Assembly: GCA_905331475.1 (NCBI GenBank)
Contig: CAJNYU010003637.1
Span: 55,605-119,604 of the forward strand
Direction: 5' to 3'
DNA length: 64,000 bases
From: Rotaria socialis
Taxonomy: Eukaryota; Rotifera; Eurotatoria; Philodinida; Philodinidae
This document shows, in pieces, positions 21,231-32,303 of this stretch (the stretch's first letter is position 1; each line of letters opens with the position of its first letter). Made by a program: the position numbers and the translations under genes. The notes beneath the pieces are model-generated. The model was given only the letters and a program-made list of their open reading frames with translations. It did not search any database and was not told the DNA's origin.

Positions 21231-22992
21231 TTAATTCATTTTCCTAGAATTTGACTTTGGTCGTGCAATTATCTTTGCTTGAACGTCGAGAGGCTTCTTT
21301 GCTTGTAGATCGACAATGTTTATTTCGTAGTCACCTGCACATCGTTGAACTAATTAAAATAAATTGCATATTAAATGAATATGAACAACAAAGTATAAAA
21401 GTAGGATGACATACCTACAGTTCGAACAGCAGTCTGTGAAGTACAAACGGATGCAGCTATCTGATTCAGATCTAATGTTTCGTTGTCAGCTGGTCGATAT
21501 GGTGTTGAAAGATGGATTATTTCTGAAACATTACTATTCTTCTCGAGTTCAACTGAAGAGTCTATAACACATTCATCTAGACGAAAATAATGTTAGAATG
21601 TCTGAAAGCAAAAGTCTAATAAACGCAAAGTTCTTTACAGTAAACCATAGGTTGAGAACATAGTTGACTCATCAAATTCACAAGCGTTTCTTTCAGGGAT
21701 ATGGGTGTGTTTAAAATATTTGATTGATTCTTACCAAATATGTCAGCCGAGCATTGCTCCTTTAAATAAATGTTTGTTATTTCTTCTTTTTCTTCAATTT
21801 TTGTGATAAGAAAAGGTGAGTACGGCAAAATTAAAACTTCATCCTCTTCTGGATGTGTCGATAGTTTAGATATATCAATAGCAGTACGACTGTCATTGAT
21901 TATCATGTAGGTGCAGAAAAATGAATGCATAGCTGAATTTAGCACGCATTTATCACCAAAACCTTGAGCAACGAGGCGGTCTTTTGATGTTGAGAGAAAT
22001 GTAGTAGTAATAATAGAAGAGCCAACTTTGCAGTGACTAAACTTATGCTTTGGCATAACAATACCACGATAAACTTCACCTTTAAAATCGAGTTTTTGAA
22101 AGTTTGGATGATGAAGAAAAATACTTGAAATTGATTTGGTGCCATCCTGCGTTGAATAGAGACATTGGCACGAAAATTGACTACAACCGTTGTTCAAAGC
22201 ATGCATCACATTGCGTGCCATATCAATATTTAAAGAATTTGAAAATTTTTGGCAACTGGTATATGCAATGACAAGATAGTTGGGATTCTGTTCGAGCAAT
22301 GCCTGTTTAAAACAATTCTGAATAACTGCACCATCTACTGGGGAAATATCTTGTGAATGTGCAGTGAAATAACCTTTATTTAATGAATAAAGCTTTTTTT
22401 TCCAAAATTTTGCGCCCATTGATGAGTATGCTTTCAATTCACGACGAAATATCACTGCTTTCTGTGTTGCATTTCTATCCACTAACTCCCATTCATACAT
22501 AGTGTTATTGTTGACCAGTAAGCAACTTTTACAACTCAATTTATCCTGAGATAAGGGAGTGATGTTATAACAACTGTGTAAAAATGCGAACCGGGATGAT
22601 TCTGGACGTTTAAATAAATCTTTGATTTTCTCCGTTTCCGCTAGTTCATAAGCGCATTGACCTTCTATATTTCTCAGTGATGGTTGTACACCATACTGCA
22701 AAAGAATTTCAATCATTTCCTTGTGTTGCTTTCGTGTTGCAACGTGTAAAGCAGTTTCATTATTCGGTGGATGTTGGTAGTTGATTTCTTCAAGCTTCAT
22801 TTTTTTCAGACATGACTCCACACCTGCTAGATCGTTATTTTGACAAGCTAAATAAAGTGGAGAGGGTGTCACAAAAGTGCAGTAATGGCGATCATATGAA
22901 CGGCGATGAAATAGTTTACGCAGCCAAAGTCGTGTTGATGAGCAGACTTCATCGTTGGAAAATACCAATTGACGTGGCGTTCTATGTGTCAT
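21231..22992 (-). CDS. ankyrin-repeat mono-ADP-ribosyltransferase (R-S-E type)
   Basis: Three exons on the minus strand (22992-21735, 21576-21415, 21349-21231) have GT/AG introns of 158 and 65 nt. Together they give a 512-residue protein. Residues about 45-125 form ankyrin repeats (SPLYLACQNNDLAGVESCL; ETALHVATRKQHKEMIEILL). The C-terminal half is an ART domain. It has EVYRG with the NAD-binding Arg near 309, TFLSTSKD with the STS motif near 334-336, and PEEDEVL, which gives an E-x-E with the catalytic Glu near 385. ARTs of this class transfer ADP-ribose from NAD+ to arginine. No signal peptide is seen, so an intracellular enzyme steered by ankyrin contacts is likely. Exon 1 alone runs on to a stop at 21616, but exons 2 and 3 continue the frame with protein-like sequence. 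ART families are expanded in bdelloids; the substrate is unknown. Confidence 0.85.
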
Positions 22993-25771
22993 TTTGTATG
23001 GAACGTGTGTACCAATGATGACTGAATTTTAGTCTCGTTTCTGTTATATTAATTAGTTGTTAACACTAGTAAAGAAATGAGAAGAAACGGAAAAGGTCAA
23101 AGAATAAGATAGTTCTGAGAATAAATCATTCTAATTTAGGGTATTCATCACGAAGGCCAATGTCATATCTCCTTCAATATTTCTTATTTTATCATTTTGG
23201 AAAATATGTACACATCTTGTCTAGATTCACCTCAAATCGACATACGAAAAGTTTTTAAATCATGAAAATACTTTCTGATTTGTTTTAGAATCAATTCAAA
23301 TGCAAATAGAACAGTAGTGGTCCTATTATAAAATTCCAGAATTCTAGAATTTTAGAATAGGGTCACGTCTCATTTCAGAATAAAAAAAGCCAAGAGAAAA
23401 AGAAAAACATCCTTCGAAAGTAACCGTATATCAAATTTCAAAATGATATACCAAAAGGTTTGATCCTTCTTCTATTAGTGTGAGAACTAACACTAAGCCC
23501 TGATTTTTTTCAGAAGTTTATTTTTCATTTTATCACCATTGCATTTGTACAGCTTCTGCTTTCTCTCGGGTATAAAAAGAACATAGTACAAAATCCCGTA
23601 CTCCTTGGTAAAAAAAACCTGCACATAATTTTATTAGCCTGAAAATCATCACTGAATTTTGGTTCTTTTCGACAATTTTATTGTGTATTTCATGAAAAAT
23701 CAATTTTTAACACCTGTAGTCCCCCTCAAGGGTCCAAAAATCTTTTTTGTTCTGGTTTTAATATAGATAGTTATATTTCCATAAAGCTATGCTTTCTGAT
23801 TACAATTATTGTCTCAGTTTTGAATTTCATTGAATAATAAGAAAGATACGAAGCACTCTCTAGGAGCCTTAAAAAACAGTTACTGACCTAAAGATCCATG
23901 AATATTCGATTTATACTGTTTGAAAATAGGTCCGTTCGATGCACAATGCTTTTTTCATATCAGAATATTTAAGAACGGCTTAGATATTCAATCTTTTTTC
24001 TCTCGGTAAATTCCAAATACCACCCCGAATCGGGTCATACAGTTACAAATACTGCTTTTTTCAGTCTTATTAAGTGTATTTTTTCGAGGTGTACCAGTTA
24101 GATTTTCTTACTGAATACGTAATTAAATGTGCTCTTTTTAATGAAAGAGTTTCCAACTTAAAACTCGATGTAATGTAAAGCGTTTTCGCTCCAATACTAG
24201 TGTTGGAATCGAATTTCTGTCATTGCTTTGCTGATGCTTGATAGTTTCAAACAGAATAATTCCTATGCGACTGAATATAAATATTATATTTGTTTTAAGC
24301 ACAAAAACTGAGTGGATCTAATTATTTTTACAACTTTTGTTTTCGGTCAGATTTTTACGTCTGATCACCTTTAGGATTATATGAAAACAAAATATTTTAT
24401 TCAAATCAGCTATTTGATTGATTATTAATTGATCTATTTTATCTCAAACATCATTTCCAAACTCTGGAAACTTTTAACATTGTCCACATGGCTTTTGGAG
24501 TAAACTAATTGTTTCACTATCCATGAGGGGGACCAGATGTGAAAATCTGACCGAAAACAAAAGCAGTAGAATTAAATCGAATTAGATTTTCTGCTTAAAA
24601 AAATTATAATATTTAAATTCAGTCAAGTGGAAATTAATCTGTTTGAAACTATCGAATATCGGTCACAAATGATAGAAATCCGGTTTCAAAAGTAGTATTG
24701 GAGCGAAAATGCTTCAGTTTACAACGAGTTTTTATTTGAAAACAGTTTTATTAGAAATAGCACATTCAATTACGTATTCGGTAAGAAAATCTTTCTGATA
24801 AATCTCGGAAAGCTACATTTTATAAAATTGAGAATAGCATTATTTCTAACTGCATGACGCAATCCGGGGTGGTATTTAGCATTTATCGATAAAACAAAAT
24901 TTGAATATCTAAGTCGTTCTTATATACTCTGATAGACAAAAACATTCTGTATCGAAGGGGTCTATTTTCAAACAGTATAAATCGAATATTCATGGACCCT
25001 TGGGCCGATAGCTGTTTTAAAGTCTTCCCGAGAGTGCTTCAGATCTTTCTTAGTATCCAATGAATTTTAAAATCTAAGATGATATTTGTGATCAGGAAAC
25101 TTAACTTCCATAAAATGCACAATAAACTCATGGAAAATAATCAGAATTGAATGATGATTCTCACGCTAATAAAATTAAGTGCAGGGATTTTAGTAGTCAA
25201 GTTTCTAATTTGGTACATCTCTGATTTGATTGTGGAATTAGTGTATTCAACAAGATTGTGGGAAAACAATGAGTTTAACCGAGAATTAAGTCATCCTGTC
25301 GTATACTACTCCTTTATTTTTCTGTAGCGTCTCGACAACTACTAGTACCTTCGATACTTTGCAATAAATTTTGGCGCTTGGAGCCAGCACTTCTCCCTTG
25401 AATGTAACAGTTCTTCAAATAATTCTTTTCATATATTTTTTCGTGATTCTCTTGTGAACAGTTAATATTTGCCTAGAAAATCTATACCACTTCATGTTTG
25501 CATCCCGTATGGATAGCATCATCAGGTGGGAAAAGTCAGAGAAAATAACGAAATAGATATTTTTACTCACCTGATCACCTTTACAAATAAAAAAAAATGA
25601 AATAATTACTCATGGCACTGAGTTTTTATCACTGATAAAAACGCAAAGCGGAAAAAATGACATTTAGCGAGGCGTATTTAAATGTTACAAAGATTAACTC
25701 GCATTACTTTATATCATATTTCTCTCGCTATTGTGAAGAAAGAACAAATGAAAAGTAGGAAGTAACATCAC
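22993..25771. other. intergenic, dominated by a large foldback repeat
   Basis: The head-to-head spacer between the ART gene (minus) and the EGF-7TM receptor (plus) has no coding evidence. It contains the 23590-25215 inverted repeat. The remaining sequence (22993-23590 and 25215-25770) is AT-rich and featureless. Confidence 0.6.
23590..25215. repeat. ~1.6-kb foldback repeat, arms ~680-780 bp
   Basis: The left arm (about 23590-24374) and right arm (about 24520-25215) are diverged inverted copies around a ~145-bp centre. Matching landmarks include TGCACATAATTTTATTAG against TGCACTTAATTTTATTAG (reversed), ATACTGTTTGAAAATAG, AGAACGGCTTAGATATTCAA, and near the centre GTTTTCGGTCAGATTTT. The left arm has roughly 85 bp extra near 23700-23790. 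There is no coding capacity, and outer tips and target duplications could not be fixed. It looks like an old non-autonomous DNA element or an inverted duplication. Confidence 0.75.
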
Positions 25772-25779
25772 TATAAATA
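25772..25779 (+). promoter_or_regulatory. TATA box candidate for the EGF-7TM gene
   Basis: TATAAATA lies 47 nt upstream of the ATG at 25819. That places transcription start near 25800 and leaves a very short 5' leader. It supports 25819 as the true start of a single-exon gene. An AG|TACG acceptor-like site at about 25813 is the competing reading. Confidence 0.5.
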
Positions 25780-25818
25780 ACAGCTTTTCGAAAACGACCA
25801 TCGGTTTCCAGTACGAAA

Positions 25819-27021
25819 ATGTCTCTGTATCAATGTACAAAAAATATTTCTCGCTGTATGAGCGTCCGCAATTTCACGCGGTGTTCTACGGAAAACAACA
25901 TTTGTGTCGAAGATCATGGCTATTGTGTTTTTACAGAAACAAGCAAACCGAGATGCCTATGTTTACCTTGCTTTACTGGTACACATTGTGAGGCAGAATT
26001 ATCGAAAAATCTATGGTCTTATTTTGTACCGGTCGATGCAGTAACTTCAAATGCAAGCTCAATTCATGCTATTATGACTGTTCTATTTGGTGCATTTCTG
26101 ATAATCAATGGAATACTATGTCTACAGACGTATTTGTGCAGAAGAATACGTAAAACAAACTTGGGAATTTACTTAATAATGCTGTCAATTGTGTCGATAT
26201 TTATTGGCCTACTACATCTCATATTTAATTTAATATATTTACACAGCACAGAATTATCACAGTCCTATCTATTTGGTGATCTCAATTGTCTTATTTATTC
26301 AAAATATGTCTATATCCCTCTGGTTGCTATGTACAATTGGTTTATCGCCAGTGTAGCTATAGAAAGGGTGTTAGTGGAATGTTGTAGAAATTATGGTCTA
26401 CATGATTCCAGACTCCGTTCAGTTATATTTTCTGCTGCTATTATAATCATCTGTCCTTTAACTACACTTCCTGGCATCTTCACAGTTCGTGAAAATCAAC
26501 CGCCGGAGTTGCGATTTATTCAATGCATAAACTTCACTCCCCTTGGATATATCTTGTATATAACTATCACACGCATTCATTTACTTGCATTCTATTTCAT
26601 CTACATTGTAATGAATACTGTTGTCTTAGAACATCTTCTTAGGCATCGTCGGCGTTTTGTAGATAGTGATTCATTACCTGTACAAGTTTATCTCATTCTA
26701 CGCAAACACAAAGACTTCTTTATACCTTACCTGATACAAGCTGTCGGTCAGTTTCCTGCTCTGCTAATGGATTTTATAATGACCTGTTCAACAGCCAATA
26801 CAATACTCGTGGCTCGTTTAACTCTGGTAGTTGCTGCCTTACAAATTGTTCCATTTGCAATAACATTTTATCTATATATTTATTTATCGCCGGTATACTG
26901 GTCAGAGTTCTGGAATTCGTCTCCCATCGGAAAATGTCTTCTGAAAGTGAAGGAGAAACCACAGATTGTCTACAGCACTATCATTATTAACAACAATAAT
27001 CCGTCAGAGACTCATTTGTAA
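25819..27021 (+). CDS. EGF-headed seven-transmembrane receptor
   Basis: This is a single 400-codon exon. Residues about 5-60 are a Cys-rich EGF-like module ending CLCLPCFTGTHCE, the usual C-x-C-(x)n-G-x-x-C close, with sites NIS and NFT for glycosylation. Seven hydrophobic segments follow: near SSIHAIMTVLFGAFLIING (TM1), IYLIMLSIVSIFIGLLH (TM2), YIPLVAMYNWFIASVAIERV (TM3, with IER in the DRY position), VIFSAAIIIICPL (TM4), GYILYITITRIHLLAFYFI (TM5), FFIPYLIQAVGQFPALL (TM6) and RLTLVVAALQIVPFAITFY (TM7). The tail is short. No signal peptide precedes the EGF module. EGF-plus-7TM proteins of this size are common bdelloid receptors (family knowledge). A GAIN/GPS cleavage site typical of adhesion GPCRs is absent. 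The ligand is unknown. Confidence 0.85.
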   Translation: MSLYQCTKNISRCMSVRNFTRCSTENNICVEDHGYCVFTETSKPRCLCLPCFTGTHCEAELSKNLWSYFVPVDAVTSNASSIHAIMTVLFGAFLIINGILCLQTYLCRRIRKTNLGIYLIMLSIVSIFIGLLHLIFNLIYLHSTELSQSYLFGDLNCLIYSKYVYIPLVAMYNWFIASVAIERVLVECCRNYGLHDSRLRSVIFSAAIIIICPLTTLPGIFTVRENQPPELRFIQCINFTPLGYILYITITRIHLLAFYFIYIVMNTVVLEHLLRHRRRFVDSDSLPVQVYLILRKHKDFFIPYLIQAVGQFPALLMDFIMTCSTANTILVARLTLVVAALQIVPFAITFYLYIYLSPVYWSEFWNSSPIGKCLLKVKEKPQIVYSTIIINNNNPSETHL

Positions 27022-28321
27022 TATGGACATCGTTTAACTATCTCTTCTATATAACCACCTTTCTAGCTCCAGCACGAACTTAAAGGACGGGAGCGCATAA
27101 GTAGCTAAATTCGCCCATTTGTTTTTCATCATAGACAGTATCGAAAAAATACACAGAACGTCGCAGAAAAACGACCTGATCATTTTGATACTAAATTCAT
27201 ATAGCTTTAGTGAAACTGCATCTACATCCGTCCTAGCACGATAAACACAAGTAGTCGACCTGCATATGTCAGAAGAGATCAATGATAATTATTGAAACAA
27301 AAACCTTTTACTGAAACGTCACAAAATATCTCATTAGATACAGCTTGAAAACTTATACAGAATGGTAAGGTGCACCCAGAGCAAAAGCCGAGCAAAATTT
27401 TTTCACACCTTATATTTTTACATGGTTAGATAGAGCTTGACGAGCTGATCATGAATATCGCCTTGAAAAAATATTTTGAGTAATTTTTACTCAAAAAAAT
27501 AAAATTCAGAATACTAAAACATTTAAAAAAATGACTATTTTAGTTCTTTTAAGGAAAAATCAAGTTTTTGCTTGTTTTAAGTAACGATAAACTTTTGAAA
27601 CTCTTTCATTTGTATTTAAAATTAAGAATTCAGTAAAAATGTGTAGATTTATAACTATTTCATCATTAATATCTAGTCCAACAGGACCCACTCGATGTAT
27701 GAGCCGCCACTATATCACCGTATTCTTGCAAACCTATCAACTTTTTTTTGTGAACATTTCTACAACCTTTATACATCATTCGAACTGTCAAGTGAAGGTG
27801 AACAAAACTTCGCATGGATTTTGAAAAAGTTTTCTTCCTTACAGAGCAACGCTCATTTTTCTGACAAGAACAGATAAGTCAAATTTCATATTTTTCGCTT
27901 CGGCCAAATTTTGTTCGATTTCGATTCTGACTTTGATTGCTAGGTAGGAAAAAGTGTAAAATTCAATAGAAAGAATAAGAGTTGGCTACTGATTCTACAA
28001 AAAGCCAAAAGAATTTTTTTGGGTGGGTGTGGGTGTGAAAAAAAGATTGAAACCCACACGCCCTTCTTTTTGATAGACATTCTGTAACTTTTGTGAAATT
28101 TTTGTTGAATTATTTTATTAATATTAAAACACAAGAAAACAGAATTTTGATTTTGTTATCGACATTTAAACGGTACGGAATGAACGTGTAAAATACAAAA
28201 AGAAAAAAAAATGTTAATAAACGAGATTCAAGAAGAGAAAAATCAAAGTTGAGATAATAAAAATTAAACGAAAGACATAGTTATAAAGTTTGATTAGAAA
28301 AATAAACAATATACGAGATTT
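27022..28321. other. intergenic between convergent genes
   Basis: This is the shared 3' side of the EGF-7TM gene (plus) and carboxypeptidase D (minus). Short open frames here have no protein-like pattern. It holds the G-rich/C-rich hairpin at 28021-28063. Confidence 0.6.
28021..28063. repeat. telomere-motif hairpin 5
   Basis: The arms GGGTGGGTGTGGGTGTG (28021-28037) and AAACCCACACGCCC (28050-28063) flank a 12-nt A-rich loop. The G arm has four G-runs, so it also has G-quadruplex potential. Confidence 0.65.
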
Positions 28322-31300
28322 TTAAGCAATCATAGGAGTATTACTATTCGATGTAAACAATATTTCGTCCTCATCGCCATCTTCTGAGTCACTTGGCATA
28401 GCATGAGTATTTTTAACGGTTTTATGTCTCTTTGCTCTTTGACTTAATAAGGCATTATCTTCATCTTGTGCCAAAAGTTGGTAGCGCTGTGGACGAAATC
28501 GTAAATATAAAGTAATCATACCAAGTATCACAGTACTAAGAGCCACTAAAAACGAAGAAAAACAAAAATATATTGAGCATTCTTTAATCTATCTGAAAAG
28601 ATCAATCTACGAACCAATACTAATAATCATCATAGAAATAAAGCGGAACGTCGAATGTTGAGTAATTGCTCTTAATTTGTTATAAAATCCTGTTGAGGAA
28701 ATTTTATCATCCTCATTGATAATCACACGTTTTAGTTTAAATTCAATATATGTTGACGATTGATCAGTGACAAAAATATTTGCTCGTGTCTCTGATTCAT
28801 ATCTATTGTATAATTTCACGTAAAATAAAAAATACTTCTCCTACGATTCATTTTTACATACCCTAAACGTTCAACTGTAATATCATATTTACCCGGTGAT
28901 AATAAACGGAAGAAATCACCATCACGATAGGTTGTTACATTATGATTAATACCATGAACATGAATCACTGCGCCTGATACAGGTGCTTTTGTTTGCAAAT
29001 CAAATACAAAACCACGAAGACCATGAACAACCTTTATAGCCGAAAACAAATCAAACACACATATGTAAACGGATCCATAGTTACCTGAGTAATAAAAGCT
29101 AGTAAAGCTCCTTTATTATCATTCCAATGATTCTGCAAATCGTTTTCATTTGGATATTTCTCACAACCGATGTCAATGGTTATTTCCATATCAGATGTGA
29201 ATACATATGACCAGTCTTGCATACCACCTTCAATTACCTTCCAAGCAGCGCTATTCGTTATTCCATCGTGAAATATGATGCATGAATCACCTTTAAACAT
29301 TTTTGTATGAGCTTGTGAATAAGCTTTCGCCAACATTTTCAATGTTGAATCATCAGGTGATTTGCTTTCTCCACTTGCCACACCTTTGGCTCGATTATTA
29401 AATGGATAACTAGCAAGAAGTGCGCCACCATGTAAATTTCCCGATAAAACAAACGGATAGGTAAGTGACCAATGTATCGCAGCTTGAACTTCCGGTTGAA
29501 ATTGATTTTGTTTTTTAATAAATTTATCAAGATTATTTTCATTATTATTGTATTCTTTCTTTGGTGCGACTTCGTCTTTACCCGATGATGGCTCAAGTTC
29601 AATCTGAGGAAAATTTTCATTTAAATCAATGTGATTTGCATTGACACGGCCGCCTCCAGTGGCATGATTGGCTTGTTTATATTCATATTCAAAGCCATCG
29701 GGATTCATTGTTGGCATTATATGAATACGAATCTTTAATAAATATGTATTTTAGTTTAAAAACAAAAAGAATAGGAAACTATCTCAACTTACATTATCGA
29801 TAAGTTTTGTAACGTAATCATTTTTTCTATAGTTCACGCATAAATATTCAATAAAACGTATTAAACATTCGCGCCCAACACTTTCATCGCCATGAATATT
29901 TCCAACATATCGAACTTCAGGTTCACCTGCTTCATGTACCAATGGTTGATCACTGATAATTATCACCCATAGATCGCGTTTCTCAACACTTTTACCAATT
30001 GAATATATACTTGTTATATTTGGATATTGTTGATTTAATTCTTTTAATTTATTCACCATTGATTCATAATTATGATATTGAAATTTATCTGTTGGTTCAA
30101 TTAAAATTTTCAGTATTTCATCACGAGAATCACTGCTCATTAATTTTCGTGAATAATCTGATAATGTATCGTAGATTTTATTCGTCGACGTAGTATCTTG
30201 GTTAGATATCGATACATCTACACTGCCTGGTTGTAAATCAAAATCGAGACGGAGGGCCTAAAATAAAACAAAACTTGTTATGGTCTTCGATCCAGGACTA
30301 AAACTAGTGTTATTAAAATAGCTTTGAATTGGAATCGAAAATAAGAGAACAAAAATGATCCAAATCGAAATATTGTACGCATTTTCACTTACATTTGTTA
30401 TATTTTTATTGGTTACGTTGACATTATATTTCGTCTGTGGTAAATATCCAGAAGCTGTGACTGTTACCTTATATAAACCCGGTAATAATAAACGCCAGTA
30501 AGCTCCAGAAAGAACACTACGAACAGGATGAAGGATACCTTCGATTTGAATCAGAGCTCCGGATATTGCCGTTCGTGCGTGTGAATCACGAATAAAACCT
30601 TTAATACCAAGATGACTCTAAATAATCAATATAGATGATATTTCCGTTGTTTTCGTATTTATAAATTAGTTACCATTTCCATATAATTGAGAAGTGCTTC
30701 TCTATTATTATCCCATTCTTTTTCCAAGCCTCCATTTTGAGATGATAGATACTTACAACAGCTTAATTCAATTGTTATTTCAAATGCATTACTGTGTATG
30801 TAATTAAAATCTTGCATACCACCTGTTACATCATACCATTTAGCACCATTTGTTATTCCCTCAGGAAAATTTTCACCGCATGCTTGACCTAATAGAATAA
30901 TTACAATTTTTTTCTCTACTATTGAACATTTATCGTACCTTTAGGCATTGTTAAATGTTTACTAGCATAAGCAAGTGCTAGGAAACGAAATAATGAATCA
31001 TCCGGAGATTCGCCGTACGTATTAAATCTATGCTCCATTGTTTCATCGTAAGGATACGACGCTACTAAAGCACCGCCATGTAAATTTGCACTTAAAACGA
31101 AATTTTCTTTTAATATCCATTTCATAACAGCAACTGTCTCTCGTTGTCGTCCATAAAAGAGATCACCAATAGTACCATCAGGCTTTCTTTTTAATGGTTG
31201 ATACTGTGATGGAAAATCTCGATTGAGATCAACGTCTAATAGATTTCCTCGACCGAATAAACCAAATGTGTTGCATGAACCTTCAGTAGATTTTTCAAAA

Positions 31301-31827
31301 CCATCCTAAAATTATTCGAAAACTGAATTTTGAACAAAAAACAGATTCTTTTTATTTATTTATACCGGATTCATAGTTGGCATGATATAGATGTCTGTCG
31401 TTGATAAAAGACGATTAACACGTGGATCAGACTTTGAATTAAGTAGCAGATAATATATGAGCCCAATCATCATTTCACGCCCAACTGTTTCATCACCATG
31501 CATATTTGCAATCCATTTAAATTTGGGCCTTAACAGTTGAACTTCATCGTGTTCTTCGTCATCTTTGCTATTCAGCGGTGAAGTAAGACGCATAACAAAT
31601 AGTTCTTTGCCTGTATTACTTTCACCGATACTAAACAGTTGCGCTATTTTACTGTAATTACCAGACCACTGAGTTAAAAGCTCCTTTAATTGTGCATGTG
31701 AATGGTAACGACTAAGTAACTGATAGACGGCTGTATCTTTTTCGACTTGTAATGGTGAACGTTGACATAGCACGCATGATAAACATAACAACAGGAATAA
31801 ATGCCGATAAACAATATTTATATACAT
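28322..31827 (-). CDS. CPD: carboxypeptidase D-like, two M14 domains, membrane anchored
   Basis: Nine exons were placed: 31827-31366, 31305-30939, 30888-30674, 30617-30393, 30257-29793, 29732-29085, 29031-28862, 28802-28615 and 28545-28322. The total is 988 codons with the stop. A signal peptide (FLLLCLSCVLC) leads domain I, which has the zinc motif NMHGDETVGRE (His110, Glu113), DLNRDFP, SANLHGGALVASYP and the catalytic EITIELSCCKY. A transthyretin-like module follows (GIKGFIRDSHARTAISGALI). Domain II has NIHGDESVGRE and SGNLHGGALLASYP, but DLNENFP (Arg to Glu) and EITIDIGCEKY (Glu to Asp). A second transthyretin-like module, one TM helix (TVILGMITLYL) and an acidic cytoplasmic tail end the protein. 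CPD trims C-terminal Lys/Arg from peptides in the secretory pathway. Domain I should be active, domain II probably not. Vertebrate CPD has three domains; this one has two. Confidence 0.92.
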
Positions 31828-32303
31828 AATAGTCTAGAAAAAAAGAGTACATATATATTTATATATATATATATATGCGTATGAAAACAAACACAAAAAT
31901 AAATCCAAATGATTTCATATTTCTTAGCTAATTTAGCACAGGATATTTAACAATACAAAAATAAAGGGACTAACATACGATGTCATATTCATACCATGCA
32001 ATTGAGAAAAAAGAAATCATCTCCGAGTATATTTTTCTATTTCAAAAAAAAAATCATTTTTTCCTCTAGAGATCATAACAATGGAACAAGTTTTTTTTCT
32101 AGATTAATACACAAGAAACAAATAAGCACATACACAGAACAAAATTGACCTAATACACATAAATGAGGAAGAATATACAAAAGTGTTTCTTCTTCTTCTT
32201 CTTCTTGGTTTTTTCTTCTAAGCAAAACATATTTATCACAAAAAGCAGAGAACACCGGTGGATCCCTGAGACAAGAAAACAAAAAGAGAAAAAGCTTAAA
32301 TTT
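31828..32303. other. short spacer between NUP210 and CPD
   Basis: This spacer is the 3' flank of NUP210 and the 5' flank of CPD, both on the minus strand. It has an (AT)n tract at about 31852-31876 and a TTC/GAA run at about 32186-32206. CPD control sequences should lie here, but none was identified with confidence. Confidence 0.6.
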
